Assembly (NCBI RefSeq): GCF_009754945.1
Contig: NZ_WPIN01000001.1
Location: forward strand, 124,001-188,000
Direction: 5' to 3'
Source: Spirosoma arboris
GTDB taxonomy: Bacteria > Bacteroidota > Bacteroidia > Cytophagales > Spirosomataceae
Length of the DNA stretch: 64,000 nt
Part shown: in pieces, positions 1 to 8,898 of the stretch
Position numbering within the stretch: the first letter of the stretch is position 1
Layout of the letters: each line of letters starts with the position of its first letter
Notes under the pieces: model-generated
The model's input: the letters and a program-made list of their open reading frames with translations, nothing else
Database searches by the model: none
What the model was told of the DNA's origin: nothing
Position numbers and translations under genes: made by a program

Positions 1-637
1 GTGGGTGGGACCAGACGCTGTACGTATGCGTTCGGGTGTCAAACTGGAACAATTTTCCGGGGAACGGCGCATACAGTTGTCGTTGCGCATCGAGCAGAAA
101 CGTGTTTCCTGGATATAGCTTACCGGGATCGGGCTGTCCTGGAAATGGGAAATTTTTAAATTGCTTCGATTGGGGGTTATAGGCAACCAGCTCGGTTCCA
201 TGCCGACCCCAAAGTTGTTTTTCGTTGGGCAATAAAGTGGCCTGAAACAGTTTGATATGGACTTTCTCCAACTGTTTAACCGTAAGCAGATCCGTAAATT
301 GCTCGGTAATAGGATTGAACAATTGGATGCTGTAGTCCTCAAAACGAATCAGTAAAGTCGTATCCGAAATCGATCCCAGCGACAGAATGACGTTATTGGC
401 TAACGATCGATTTCCGAAAGGCTGATGGCGAAACACCTTAAACTGCCGGCCGTCGTAACGAGCCAATCCATCTCGGGTAGCAACCCAGATAAAGCCTGCC
501 TTGTCCTGAACCAGCCCCGAAACATAATATTCTGGAAGGCCGTGCTGAATGCTTAAGTTACGAACTGTATACGATTGAGCCAGTAACTTACTGGTTATCA
601 GAAACAGTAGAACCGAAAGCCACGAGCCGATTTTCAC
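1..637 (-). CDS. Two-component regulator propeller protein, N-terminal part (cut by window edge)
   Basis: The first ~212 residues of a protein running off the left edge. It begins with a signal peptide (hydrophobic SWLSVLLFLITSKLLAQS) followed by a segment typical of the start of Reg_prop beta-propeller sensors (ISIQHGLPE-like start, then GFIWVATRDGLARYDG and repeated blade-like segments). In Bacteroidota such periplasmic propellers usually precede a transmembrane helix and a histidine kinase or a DNA-binding domain, which would lie outside the window. I chose a GTG start at 635-637 because an in-frame TAA lies 27-30 bases upstream and no ATG precedes the signal peptide. What it senses cannot be told from this fragment. 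Confidence 0.75.
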   Translation of the reverse strand, partial: MKIGSWLSVLLFLITSKLLAQSYTVRNLSIQHGLPEYYVSGLVQDKAGFIWVATRDGLARYDGRQFKVFRHQPFGNRSLANNVILSLGSISDTTLLIRFEDYSIQLFNPITEQFTDLLTVKQLEKVHIKLFQATLLPNEKQLWGRHGTELVAYNPQSKQFKNFPFPGQPDPGKLYPGNTFLLDAQRQLYAPFPGKLFQFDTRTHTYSVWSHP

Positions 638-757
638 GAATGGGTTAAGAAAGAGGACAGTAGTTTAAAAATACAGGAGTTTATTTAATAAGCCAAATGA
701 ATCGTCCTGCATTACCATCCCTACCTATGCTTGCTGTAAAAACCGCGTCGAATAAGC

Positions 758-1684
758 TTATGAAACACGGTTCACGGCTGATTTCAATCGGATTAGTTCC
801 CCCAGAAGTCGGGTCCGATTCGCTAAATTCGGTTTTTCCAACCGTTGAGCCAGATTAGCAACGGCTCCGTTCAATGTATCTATTTCAGTCTCTCGGCCAT
901 GATTAATATCGACCAGCGTCGAGATGAGCTGCCCATCTGAACGCTGACTGATGTCTAGTAATCGCTGCTCTACTTCCTGCCGATTCAGCATAATATTCAC
1001 TTCCTTCGCCACAGCGACACATTCGTCGATGATCTCGCCAGCTAAAGCCAGCGCTGAGGCATTCCGGTGAAAAATACCATTATCGATCCCAAGTAGCGGA
1101 CAGATGGCATTGAAGACGCAGTTCGTGATAACTTTCTCCCAGACAGCCCGTTGAATGGCAATTTCGGTTCGAAACGGAAACTGAGGTGTATTCAGTTGCT
1201 CCACAAGCGCTGCTAAACTGGATTCTTGCCCTCGGACTACCCCAATCGGCGAAGCCGCCACGGGCTTATAGCTGACCGTATGAACGGCTCGTACCTGACT
1301 GGTCGCCAGTAGCACGCACCGGTACACTTCAGGAAAATCCGCTTCCAGAAATGGCGCTTCGATGTCCAGCCCATTTTGTAGCAAAATCAGGGGGGACTGG
1401 CCCGTCTTACTACTCAAGCGTCGGGCCAAACCCTGATTGCCGAACGATTTGGTGGTCAATAAAATAAGGCCGTTCAAGGGCGCAACCTGTTCCAGCGTAT
1501 GGATCGGAATGGTAGCCGAGAGAACAGTCCCATCGCTACACTCAACCATGATGGAGGCTTCAGCTTCTGAATAATTACCCTGGCGACCATGCACCAGCAT
1601 TACTTCTTTACCAGCCTGCCGGAGCATAACAGCTAAGGTCATGCCGATGGCACCGACTCCGATAATATAGATAGGGGTATGCAT
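758..1684 (-). CDS. 2-dehydropantoate 2-reductase family protein (ApbA/PanE fold)
   Basis: 308 residues, the normal length for ketopantoate reductases. The N-terminus has the NADP-binding Rossmann motif GVGAIG (residues 9-14), and the middle contains the family-typical stretch around WEKVITNCVFNAICPLLG, corresponding to the K..N catalytic helix. The C-terminal helical domain carries RETEIDTLNGAV, the usual ExxxLxGxV substrate-binding signature. The family reduces 2-oxo acids such as ketopantoate with NADPH. Because the gene is the last of a MocR-CocE-ApbA operon (11-bp gap) rather than with pantothenate genes, it may act on another 2-keto acid; that is inference. Confidence 0.85.
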   Translation of the reverse strand: MHTPIYIIGVGAIGMTLAVMLRQAGKEVMLVHGRQGNYSEAEASIMVECSDGTVLSATIPIHTLEQVAPLNGLILLTTKSFGNQGLARRLSSKTGQSPLILLQNGLDIEAPFLEADFPEVYRCVLLATSQVRAVHTVSYKPVAASPIGVVRGQESSLAALVEQLNTPQFPFRTEIAIQRAVWEKVITNCVFNAICPLLGIDNGIFHRNASALALAGEIIDECVAVAKEVNIMLNRQEVEQRLLDISQRSDGQLISTLVDINHGRETEIDTLNGAVANLAQRLEKPNLANRTRLLGELIRLKSAVNRVS

Positions 1685-1695
1685 GTGTAATTGGC

Positions 1696-3600
1696 TTATG
1701 GTAAGATCATTACCTCAATGGAGGAGTCACTAAAAAGGCGGTGACGGGCCGATTGAAAATCGACGGGTTGTGCTTTATAAATATTCTCCACATACGTCTG
1801 AGGGTTCCGGTCGATCAGCGGGAACCAACTGCTTTGCACCTGAATCATCACTCGATGCCCTTTTTTAAAGGTGTGGAGCATGTCCTGGAGCCGGAATGTC
1901 ACATCGGTAATTTGATTCGGTGTGAAGGATTTTGGGGTTTCAAAACTATCCCGAAACCGTCCGCGTATGACATCGGCCCGAACCAGTTGCTGGTAATTTG
2001 CCAACTGCGTTTGTGAATTGGGCAGATAAGGATGATTCGGTTCGTTGGGTGGGTACACATCGATGAGTTTTACTACCCAGTCCGCATCGGTACCCGTCGT
2101 ACTGACCTTTAGTCGAACGGTTATTTCCCCGCCTACGGTCAGATTTTCAGTCAGCACATCGGTTTGAAAGGTAAGTACATCGGGTCGTTCACCGGCAAAT
2201 CGCTGATCGGCCGATATGTAGCTCGCCAACGCACTGAAATCCGGCTCAGCGGTAAGCGAGGCTTCGGTGTAAGGGACGGGATTCGCCGGATCACTGACAT
2301 ACTCCCGATAACCTGGCGTTCCAGCGGGCTGTGTCGTTAGCTGGCCAGTAGGGGTTAAATACCAGCGTAATCGATGACTGTCCGACGATGGCCAGTTGGT
2401 AAATATTCGCCAATTTTTTTTGCCCGTGTCGAACAGACAGATTTTGGGTAACCCGGTATTTCCATCGCCAGCGCCTTTCAGGTAATGGTGAAAGAAAGGC
2501 GCTTCTAACGTACGCTGGTAGTAGGTCGCCAGACTATCGCCAAAATAGAGATCGTTGTGAAGCGTATGGCCAGTTTCTTCTGACCAGCCTCGGTGACCAA
2601 ACGGCCCCATCACCAACATCGGACGCGCCTGCGGACTATGTTGTTTGAGCGTTTTGTAGATACTCAATGGCCCGTATAAGTCTTCGGCGTCGAACCAGCC
2701 CCCTACGACCAGTACGGCAGGCCGAATCTTTCGGAGGTGGGGGAGGATGTTTCGTTTCTGCCAGAAGGCATCGTAATTGGGGTGTTCCACCGTTTGTTGC
2801 CAAAACACATTTCGGGCTAAATAGGCCTTTGCGTTTGCTAAGGGACCCAACCGTTGATGCCACGCAAACTCCGTCTGTTTTCCCGTTTGAATCCAGTCCT
2901 TGAAGAACCAGGGCTTTGTGGTTGGACCAGTTGGCCCGTCACCAAACAGCGGGTAGGCCAGCAAAGCGACCTGTGTAAAGGCCCCATTGTGATGAATGTC
3001 CTCCCGAAAAAAGTCGGCAATAGGGGCTTGTGGTGAAGACGCTTTCAATGCCGGATGCGCGTTGATTGAACCCGCCATTGCGTAAAATCCTGCATAACTC
3101 ATCCCCCACAACCCGACTCGACCGTTGTGATAGTGCACGTGCCGGAGTAGCCATTCAATGGTGTCATAAGTATCGGTACTTTCATCAATTGCCCTGGTCG
3201 CTGACGGCTTTCGGCGGTCGCTAACAACGGGAGTCATATTGGTCCAACGCCCTTCGGAGGCCCAGCGCCCCCGTACATCCTGATACACAAAAATGTATCC
3301 ATCTGCCTGAAGCGTGGGCGAAGGCCCCAAAGCCGTTTTATACTGATCGGGACCGTAAGGTGTAACCCCAAAGCAGGTACGTTGCATCAGAAAAGGATAC
3401 CTCTTGCCTGATGATACATTTCGGGGCACATAAACAGCGGTGTACAACTTAACCCCATCACGCATCGGTATCCGGTATTCCAGTTTCTGATACTGCTCGC
3501 GCACCTTATCGGCTGCGCATACAGATGCTATCAGGCATACCGACAGGCATAAGACGAAAGCTGCGGTCTGGATGGGTGTTCGCCAGGGTAGTTGTTTCAT
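1696..3600 (-). CDS. CocE/NonD-family (peptidase S15) secreted hydrolase
   Basis: 634 residues with a cleavable signal peptide (hydrophobic residues 11-29, then AA), so probably periplasmic. The alpha/beta-hydrolase nucleophile elbow GMSYAG places the catalytic serine near residue 168. Downstream are the expected acid region (VVGGWFDAEDLYG) and histidine region (GPFGHRGWS), followed by the X-Pro dipeptidyl-peptidase C-terminal jelly-roll domain. The family includes cocaine esterase, glutaryl-7-ACA acylase and alpha-amino acid ester hydrolases; the substrate here is unknown. Its ATG overlaps the stop of the upstream MocR gene by four bases (ATGA), so the two are translationally coupled. Confidence 0.9.
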   Translation of the reverse strand: MKQLPWRTPIQTAAFVLCLSVCLIASVCAADKVREQYQKLEYRIPMRDGVKLYTAVYVPRNVSSGKRYPFLMQRTCFGVTPYGPDQYKTALGPSPTLQADGYIFVYQDVRGRWASEGRWTNMTPVVSDRRKPSATRAIDESTDTYDTIEWLLRHVHYHNGRVGLWGMSYAGFYAMAGSINAHPALKASSPQAPIADFFREDIHHNGAFTQVALLAYPLFGDGPTGPTTKPWFFKDWIQTGKQTEFAWHQRLGPLANAKAYLARNVFWQQTVEHPNYDAFWQKRNILPHLRKIRPAVLVVGGWFDAEDLYGPLSIYKTLKQHSPQARPMLVMGPFGHRGWSEETGHTLHNDLYFGDSLATYYQRTLEAPFFHHYLKGAGDGNTGLPKICLFDTGKKNWRIFTNWPSSDSHRLRWYLTPTGQLTTQPAGTPGYREYVSDPANPVPYTEASLTAEPDFSALASYISADQRFAGERPDVLTFQTDVLTENLTVGGEITVRLKVSTTGTDADWVVKLIDVYPPNEPNHPYLPNSQTQLANYQQLVRADVIRGRFRDSFETPKSFTPNQITDVTFRLQDMLHTFKKGHRVMIQVQSSWFPLIDRNPQTYVENIYKAQPVDFQSARHRLFSDSSIEVMILP

Positions 3601-5036
3601 AACGCCAGTTGCTGGTGAATGAGCTGTCCGATCGTTTGCAGGCCCCAGGCGACGCGCTCGTCAAAAGGCATCCCGTAACTGAGTCGCATACAATTGGTAT
3701 ACTGCGGCTGAAGGCTGAATAAACTGCCTGGCAGCATACTGATTTTATAGGGCGCCAACTGATCGAGCAATTCCAATGTATTCACTCGGGCATCGACTTC
3801 AACCCACAAGGTAAAGCCACCCTGTGGTTCGCTGATACGAGTGCCATCCGGAAAGTGGTTTCGGATAGTCTGCTGGTAGCGCTGGCAGTTGCTTTTCAGT
3901 CGCTGCCGAAGCCGACGCAGGTGCAGTTCATAGCGATCGTTAGCCAGAAAATTGGCTACTGCCTGCTGGGTTATACCCGGCGAAAAGCCAGACTGATAGC
4001 GCTTTATCTGAAACAGGGTATCGTAATATCGTCCCGGAGCCACCCAGCCCACCCGGTAGCCGGGTGCCAGGGTTTTACTGAAAGAACCACACCATAAGAC
4101 CAGCCCTTGTCGGTCGAAGGCTTTACAGGGAAGCGGTCGGTCTGGGGCGAAATGCAGGTCGCCATAGAGGTCATCTTCGATGAGCGGAATCTGGTAGGTT
4201 TCCAGCATTTGCACCAATCGTTGTTTGTGGGCATTCGGCATACAGCAGCCGAGGGGATTACTGAAACTGGGCACCAGCAAACAGGTTTGTACCTTGCCCG
4301 TTCGCAGATGCCCTTCCAATACGTCCAGATCAACGCCTGTCAGTGGATCGGTTGGCAGCTCAAGTACCTTCAGGCCCAGCGAGAGGATCGTCTGAAGGAT
4401 ACCGAAATAAACGGGGCTCTCTACGGCAACGGTATCACCCGGTTGGGTGACGGTTTTCAGACACAGGGTTAGAGCCCCCGTACAGCCTTCGGTCGTAATA
4501 ATCTCCTCATCGATAAGCTGACCACCCCAGAACAGCGCATAGCGGGCAATTTGTCGACGCAGCGCAGCGTTACCGGCCATCAATTCGTACTCGATTCCAC
4601 CGTGGGGTAGTTCGCGTTGGGCCTGCTGGAGAGCCTTTGTTAACTTGCTCACCGGGAGTAGGCTGGGCGCAGGTACGCTCAGTGACAAAGGAAGCCAACC
4701 GGGCTGTCGTTGCTGGCGCATTAGTCTGAGCAGTACCGACTCCTGATTAGACAGATCAGATTGATGTGCCATAGCCTGGGGCTCAGACCGGCGGGGTACC
4801 TGACCCATCCGCTCAATTAGTGTTCGAGCGTAGTAACCCGACTGCGGCCGGGCTTCTACCAATCCTTCTGCTTCCAGACAATAGTATGCCTGTTGTACGG
4901 TGTTGATGCTAACGCCAAGTTCCTGACTCAGGGTACGAACAGAAGGAAGCTTATCTCCCTCGGTTAACACACCGAGCCGCAACTTATCCCCCAACTGACG
5001 AGCTACCTGCTGATACTTGGGAATCGATACATTCAT
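3597..5036 (-). CDS. MocR-type GntR regulator with aminotransferase class I domain
   Basis: 479 residues. A GntR winged helix-turn-helix occupies residues 1-75 (LPSVRTLSQELGVSINTVQQAY is the recognition region). After a linker, a fold-type I PLP domain spans ~110-470 with the PLP lysine in SFSKTLAPGYRVGW near residue 321. MocR proteins bind PLP or an amino-acid aldimine and either activate or repress a neighbouring, often divergent, gene. The gene faces a class V aminotransferase across a 198-bp promoter region rich in short repeats and leads an operon with the hydrolase and the reductase. No pdx genes are nearby, so a PdxR role is not supported. Confidence 0.92.
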   Translation of the reverse strand: MNVSIPKYQQVARQLGDKLRLGVLTEGDKLPSVRTLSQELGVSINTVQQAYYCLEAEGLVEARPQSGYYARTLIERMGQVPRRSEPQAMAHQSDLSNQESVLLRLMRQQRQPGWLPLSLSVPAPSLLPVSKLTKALQQAQRELPHGGIEYELMAGNAALRRQIARYALFWGGQLIDEEIITTEGCTGALTLCLKTVTQPGDTVAVESPVYFGILQTILSLGLKVLELPTDPLTGVDLDVLEGHLRTGKVQTCLLVPSFSNPLGCCMPNAHKQRLVQMLETYQIPLIEDDLYGDLHFAPDRPLPCKAFDRQGLVLWCGSFSKTLAPGYRVGWVAPGRYYDTLFQIKRYQSGFSPGITQQAVANFLANDRYELHLRRLRQRLKSNCQRYQQTIRNHFPDGTRISEPQGGFTLWVEVDARVNTLELLDQLAPYKISMLPGSLFSLQPQYTNCMRLSYGMPFDERVAWGLQTIGQLIHQQLAL

Positions 5037-5088
5037 AGACTATTTTGAAGACCGTGAGAGCTGGTTTACAAAGCAAAAGTAGTGCGCT

Positions 5089-5214
5089 CATCTGTACGCA
5101 TTACCATACAGATTTTGCGAAAGTAGCTCGTACAGTTTGATTGGATCAGTCAACCTTCGAAAAAGCAATCTGTATGGTTCTGGAACCACTAAAGTGTATC
5201 TGGTTTCGTACAGA
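5089..5214. promoter_or_regulatory. Operator-like repeat array in MocR / aminotransferase divergent promoter
   Basis: Five copies of a TCTGTAYG/CRTACAGA word lie between the divergent genes: TCTGTACG (5091-5098), CCATACAGAT (5104-5113), CGTACAG (5129-5135), ATCTGTATGG (5168-5177) and CGTACAGA (5207-5214). The 5104-5113 and 5168-5177 copies are exact reverse complements. MocR regulators characteristically bind such repeated sites in the shared promoter, so these are the likely binding sites of the 3597-5036 product; binding itself is inferred. Confidence 0.6.
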
Positions 5215-5234
5215 CTCATTCTCTTTTTTGCCCC

Positions 5235-6434
5235 ATGCAAATCCAAACAACTCCCTTTCTTGATCTCGCTCGACTGCGGGCCGATACACCGGGCTGCCTC
5301 GACAACCTATTTATGAATAGTGCCGGAGCTTCCTTAATGCCTCAACCCGTTGTAACGGCCATGATGGAGTATCTTCAGCAGGAAACTCAACTAGGTGGTT
5401 ACGAAGTCGAACGACTGCGAACCGGACAGATCGCCCGATTTTACGACGAGACAGCTCAGTTACTGAATACCCAACCCGGCAATATCGCCTACGCCTATAG
5501 TGCCACCGATGCCTGTATTCAGGTACTATCGGCCATACCGTTTCGCGCGGGCGATACTATTCTAACCACTACGAATGATTATGTCTCCAATCAACTGGCG
5601 TTTCTGTCTATGCAGCAACGGTTAGGTATCCGATTGCTGCGGATCAATGATCTACCCAACGGTGACCTCGATCTGACTCATTTAGAGGAATTAATTCGAA
5701 TCCACCGACCAGTATTGGTGGCCGTTACCCACATTCCGACTAATTCCGGACTGGTGTTGCCGGCCGAAGAAGTAGGCAAACTCTGTCGACAATATAACGT
5801 CTGGTATCTGCTTGATGCGGCTCAATCGGCAGGGCAGTTGCCGCTCGATGTTGCCCGGATTCAGCCCGATTTTCTGATAGCAACAGGGCGTAAGTTTCTG
5901 CGTGGACCTCGCAATACGGGATTTCTGTATGTATCGGATAAGGTGCTGGAAGCCGGGTTGTCGCCATTATTTATCGACCGACGGGCGGCCACCTGGACCG
6001 GGCCGGACGCGTATGCGTTACAAACGAGCGCCCGCCGATTTGAACCGCAGGAAATCTCCCTCCTTAGCGTCGGACTGACCGAAGCCATTCGTTACGCGAA
6101 TCAGGTGAGCCTGGAGGCCATTATCCAACAGAACCAACACCTGATGAACCGGCTCCGAACGGGGCTGGAACAGATCGACGGCCTGGTCTTGCTGGACCGG
6201 GGCTCCCGGCAAAGTAACCTCCTGACATTCCACACAACCCGTCAATCACTCCCTACATTGGAGGCAACCCTTAGACACGAACGTGTGATTTTCACAACAC
6301 AGTATCCGCCTTCCGCCCTAATCGACTTTCAGCGAAAAGGTATAGACTGGCTGATTAGGCTGTCACCCCACTATTTTAATACGTTGGACGAAATGGATTC
6401 AGTGGTCGATTTAATCACCCGCTCGTTAAACTAA
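5235..6434 (+). CDS. Aminotransferase class V-fold PLP-dependent enzyme
   Basis: 399 residues, fold-type I. Visible motifs are the substrate-side NSAGASLMP near residue 28, LLDAAQSAGQLPLDV (Asp194 for the pyridine nitrogen, Gln197) and TGRKFLRGPRNTGFLYV with the probable PLP lysine at 220. The family contains cysteine desulfurases, isopenicillin-N epimerases and kynureninase-like enzymes. No cysteine-containing desulfurase loop is evident, so a desulfurase role is not favoured. It is divergent from a MocR regulator with shared operator-like repeats, and is therefore probably its regulated target. Product and substrate are unknown. Confidence 0.88.
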   Translation: MQIQTTPFLDLARLRADTPGCLDNLFMNSAGASLMPQPVVTAMMEYLQQETQLGGYEVERLRTGQIARFYDETAQLLNTQPGNIAYAYSATDACIQVLSAIPFRAGDTILTTTNDYVSNQLAFLSMQQRLGIRLLRINDLPNGDLDLTHLEELIRIHRPVLVAVTHIPTNSGLVLPAEEVGKLCRQYNVWYLLDAAQSAGQLPLDVARIQPDFLIATGRKFLRGPRNTGFLYVSDKVLEAGLSPLFIDRRAATWTGPDAYALQTSARRFEPQEISLLSVGLTEAIRYANQVSLEAIIQQNQHLMNRLRTGLEQIDGLVLLDRGSRQSNLLTFHTTRQSLPTLEATLRHERVIFTTQYPPSALIDFQRKGIDWLIRLSPHYFNTLDEMDSVVDLITRSLN

Positions 6435-6450
6435 TACTAACCCAAAAGCG

Positions 6451-6519
6451 GACTTGCTACCTTTTACTAAACATTACTTAGCTGATCCTAACGTGGTATC
6501 CAGTAAAAGGTAGCAGGTC
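6451..6519. repeat. 18-bp inverted repeat between convergent genes
   Basis: GACTTGCTACCTTTTACT (6451-6468) is repeated in reverse complement at 6502-6519 with one mismatch and a 33-nt spacer. It sits between the convergent aminotransferase and DinB genes, so it may serve as a bidirectional transcript end, although there is no long T run. Confidence 0.6.
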
Positions 6520-6560
6520 TAAGTGAAGATTGGTATGGACGACTAAGTAGGTTACACCGA

Positions 6561-7031
6561 TCATTCACTGAGTTTTCTGGACTTTGTTCGAATGTAATCC
6601 AGTGTGTCGGGTATCAGGCCTTGTTGACGAATCAGGGTTTGTATTTGCCCCCTATGGTGAAACGAATGATAGTTGAGTTGAAGGGCAATATCCTGTAGAC
6701 TCACCGCATACTGGGCTCCATCAAACCCAATAAATTTGAGTTCAGTCGATAAATCCTCTTCCGTCCTGGCCGTTAGGTAGGCAATCCAGGGCTCTACACT
6801 ACGAGTCCATTCCTGCTCCAGTTCGTCAAACGTGTAAACAGGGTCCCACCAGCTCATCTCATCCGCTTTTGGGTCACCTAAAAGTCTGGCCATCCATTTG
6901 TATTGACAGTTGATTAAATGACTAAACAGGCGCACACATTCAGTTTTGTTGGCTAGCAGATTGATTTTAGTCAGCAACTTTTTATTGGTTGCATCATTGA
7001 ACCGAAACGTATCAATCAGATAATTTTTCAT
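6561..7031 (-). CDS. DinB family protein
   Basis: 156 residues forming the four-helix-bundle pattern of DinB/YfiT-like proteins. Candidate metal ligands are His in SHLINCQYKW (helix 2) and the HSFHHRGQ motif near residue 125, the usual third helix HxxxH arrangement. These proteins include bacillithiol or mycothiol-dependent S-transferases and many of unknown role; the reaction cannot be read from the sequence. It stands alone on the minus strand, convergent with the aminotransferase gene and divergent from the Nit1C cluster. Confidence 0.85.
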   Translation of the reverse strand: MKNYLIDTFRFNDATNKKLLTKINLLANKTECVRLFSHLINCQYKWMARLLGDPKADEMSWWDPVYTFDELEQEWTRSVEPWIAYLTARTEEDLSTELKFIGFDGAQYAVSLQDIALQLNYHSFHHRGQIQTLIRQQGLIPDTLDYIRTKSRKLSE

Positions 7032-7422
7032 TGGGTTATCTAGTCAGTGGAACATAAAACTGCGCCTAACCAATCGGTCTGGCATTGGTAGGCAGCATAC
7101 TATACGGTTCAAAGTCGAAGTTGAGATTACTTACCCTATCTGGTGCGGCTCACTTCCAATTACCCCACTTTTTGAAACTCCTCTTGTTTTTGGATTTTGC
7201 CTATACGCTGTTTCTGAGGCATTTCAGGAATATAGGCTCTTTTACAGGTAAAAATCTGTATTGTAATAATTATAGATTTTATAAAACAGGTTTATTTTTA
7301 ATGATAAATTCCATATTTTATGTAAAAACCTCCATAAATAACTTTAAAATCAAACCTTTTCGGGGATTAATTTTGAGAAAACTTAAAAAATCAGTTTAAA
7401 ATCAAACTTAATCACTTTTGTT
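7032..7422 (+). promoter_or_regulatory. AT-rich upstream region of the Nit1C cluster
   Basis: 391 bases without a convincing gene. The last 170 bases are very AT-rich. TTTAAAATCAAAC occurs twice, starting at 7343 and at 7395 (52-bp spacing), the second copy ending about 15 bases before the first Nit1C start codon. This is the natural place for the cluster promoter and regulator sites; no transcription start can be fixed by eye. Confidence 0.4.
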
Positions 7423-7905
7423 ATGCCTAAAGTTGAAACTGCCCCCAACAAGACTGGAGATTTCTTTGTCGACTATGAAGAAAAGGTGTTTGAGGATGTG
7501 AAAGCTGAGTCTGGTCAAAAGGCACTGGTAACCTTTCACACCGTCGCATTTGAAGGATCAATTGGCCTGGTTAATATCCTGACCGCAACTCGTTTGCTTC
7601 GGAAAGGCTTCGAAACGTCTATCCTGTTATATGGTCCAGGCGTTTTGCTGGGCGTTCAACGCGGGTTTCCAAAAATTGGTGATGAAGCCTTTCCTGGCCA
7701 TATGGCCTACACCGATCGACTGCTAAAATTTATCGCTGAAGGCGGTAAAGTATATGCTTGCCGCTTTGCCCTACAGGCACTTTACGGCATGGGCGAACCG
7801 AACTTATTGGCAGGCATCACGCCCATTAGTCCCCTCGATGTGCTTGATATTCAACTCCTGCACCGGAAAGAAGGCGCATTTATCTTCGACACCTGGACCT
7901 TGTAA
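7423..7905 (+). CDS. MSMEG_0572/Sll0783 family nitrogen starvation response protein (Nit1C)
   Basis: 160 residues, a soluble protein without signal peptide. The sequence ([46 protein letters not shown]) is recognisable as the Sll0783/MSMEG_0572 family, with a DsrE-like alpha/beta look. It is always found as the first gene of the Nit1C nitrilase cluster (called nitB in Pseudomonas). Its biochemical role is unknown; Sll0783 in Synechocystis is strongly induced on nitrogen starvation. The nitrilase gene starts 21 bases after its stop, with all following genes on the same strand. Confidence 0.92.
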   Translation: MPKVETAPNKTGDFFVDYEEKVFEDVKAESGQKALVTFHTVAFEGSIGLVNILTATRLLRKGFETSILLYGPGVLLGVQRGFPKIGDEAFPGHMAYTDRLLKFIAEGGKVYACRFALQALYGMGEPNLLAGITPISPLDVLDIQLLHRKEGAFIFDTWTL

Positions 7906-7926
7906 GTCTGACTAAACAGCTCTCCT

Positions 7927-8898
7927 ATGGCCTCTAAGTCTGTTATCAAAGCTGCGGCTGCGCAATTGAAACCGGTATTGAATGATAGCCTGGCCACAAC
8001 TGAAAAGATTTGTGACATGATTCGCGCAAGCGCATCGCAGGGGGCCGATATCATTGTATTTCCCGAAACGTGCGTACCGAACTATCCGTACTTTTCATTC
8101 ATTCTCCCCCCTGTTTTACAAGGCCCCGATCACCTCAGGTTATATGACGAAGCGGTTGTTGTACCGGGGCCTATTACAGCGCTCGTTGCTTCTGCGGCAA
8201 AAGAATGTGGAATTGTAGTCGTACTAGGCGTCAATGAGCGGGATTATGGTACGTTGTACAATACCCAGCTTGTGTTCGATACGGATGGCCAGATTGTGTT
8301 GAAACGCCGGAAAATCACGCCCACTTATCATGAACGCATGATTTGGGGACAGGGCGATGGTAGCGGACTAAAAGCGGTTGACACGACAATAGCGCGTATC
8401 GGGGTGCTGGCCTGCTGGGAGCATTACAATCCACTGGCCCGCTATGCCTTAATGGCCGACCACGAGGAGATTCACTGTAGCCAGTTTCCGGGTTCGCTTG
8501 TGGGGCCAATCTTCGCCGATCAGATGGAAGTTACGATGCGCCATCATGCGCTGGAAAGTGGCTGTTTTGTCATCAATGCAACGGGTTGGCTCGACGATGA
8601 TCAGATCAAGTCAATCACACCAGACGATAAGCTGCAAAAGGCATTGCGTGGGGGCTGCAATACCATGATCATTTCACCCGAGGGTAAACATCTGGCAACA
8701 CCGATAACCGAAGGGGAAGGTATCCTGTACGCAGACCTCGACATGAAGCTGATTGATAAACGCAAGCGAATGATGGACTCGGTTGGTCATTATTCCCGAC
8801 CCGAGTTACTGTCTGTAGTGGTCGACAAAACGGCTTACAGACACGTCGAAGTCAGTGATAAAAGCATAGCCATCAAGGAAAGCATGGACCAGATATGA
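7927..8898 (+). CDS. Sll0784-type nitrilase of the Nit1C cluster
   Basis: 323 residues, carbon-nitrogen hydrolase fold. The catalytic triad is intact: Glu47 in [12 protein letters not shown], Lys129 in [11 protein letters not shown] and Cys163 in [10 protein letters not shown]. The family hydrolyses nitriles to carboxylic acids and ammonia; Nit1C nitrilases have been linked to nitrile use and to growth on cyanide as nitrogen source in Pseudomonas (established for other organisms, inferred here). The stop codon overlaps the start of the radical SAM gene by four bases (ATGA), implying co-translation. Confidence 0.95.
   Translation: MASKSVIKAAAAQLKPVLNDSLATTEKICDMIRASASQGADIIVFPETCVPNYPYFSFILPPVLQGPDHLRLYDEAVVVPGPITALVASAAKECGIVVVLGVNERDYGTLYNTQLVFDTDGQIVLKRRKITPTYHERMIWGQGDGSGLKAVDTTIARIGVLACWEHYNPLARYALMADHEEIHCSQFPGSLVGPIFADQMEVTMRHHALESGCFVINATGWLDDDQIKSITPDDKLQKALRGGCNTMIISPEGKHLATPITEGEGILYADLDMKLIDKRKRMMDSVGHYSRPELLSVVVDKTAYRHVEVSDKSIAIKESMDQI

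Noticed and set aside
2667..2903. Plus-strand frames opposite the CocE-type gene
   Set aside because: They are antisense to a clearly conserved hydrolase with intact catalytic motifs.
3597..5036. MocR gene as PdxR controlling vitamin B6 synthesis
   Set aside because: No pdxS/pdxT or other B6 genes are nearby; the adjacent genes are a hydrolase, a reductase and a class V aminotransferase.
7085..7399. A 104-codon plus-strand frame upstream of the Nit1C cluster
   Set aside because: Its composition follows the AT-rich promoter DNA, it has no recognisable domain and it overlaps the likely cluster promoter.
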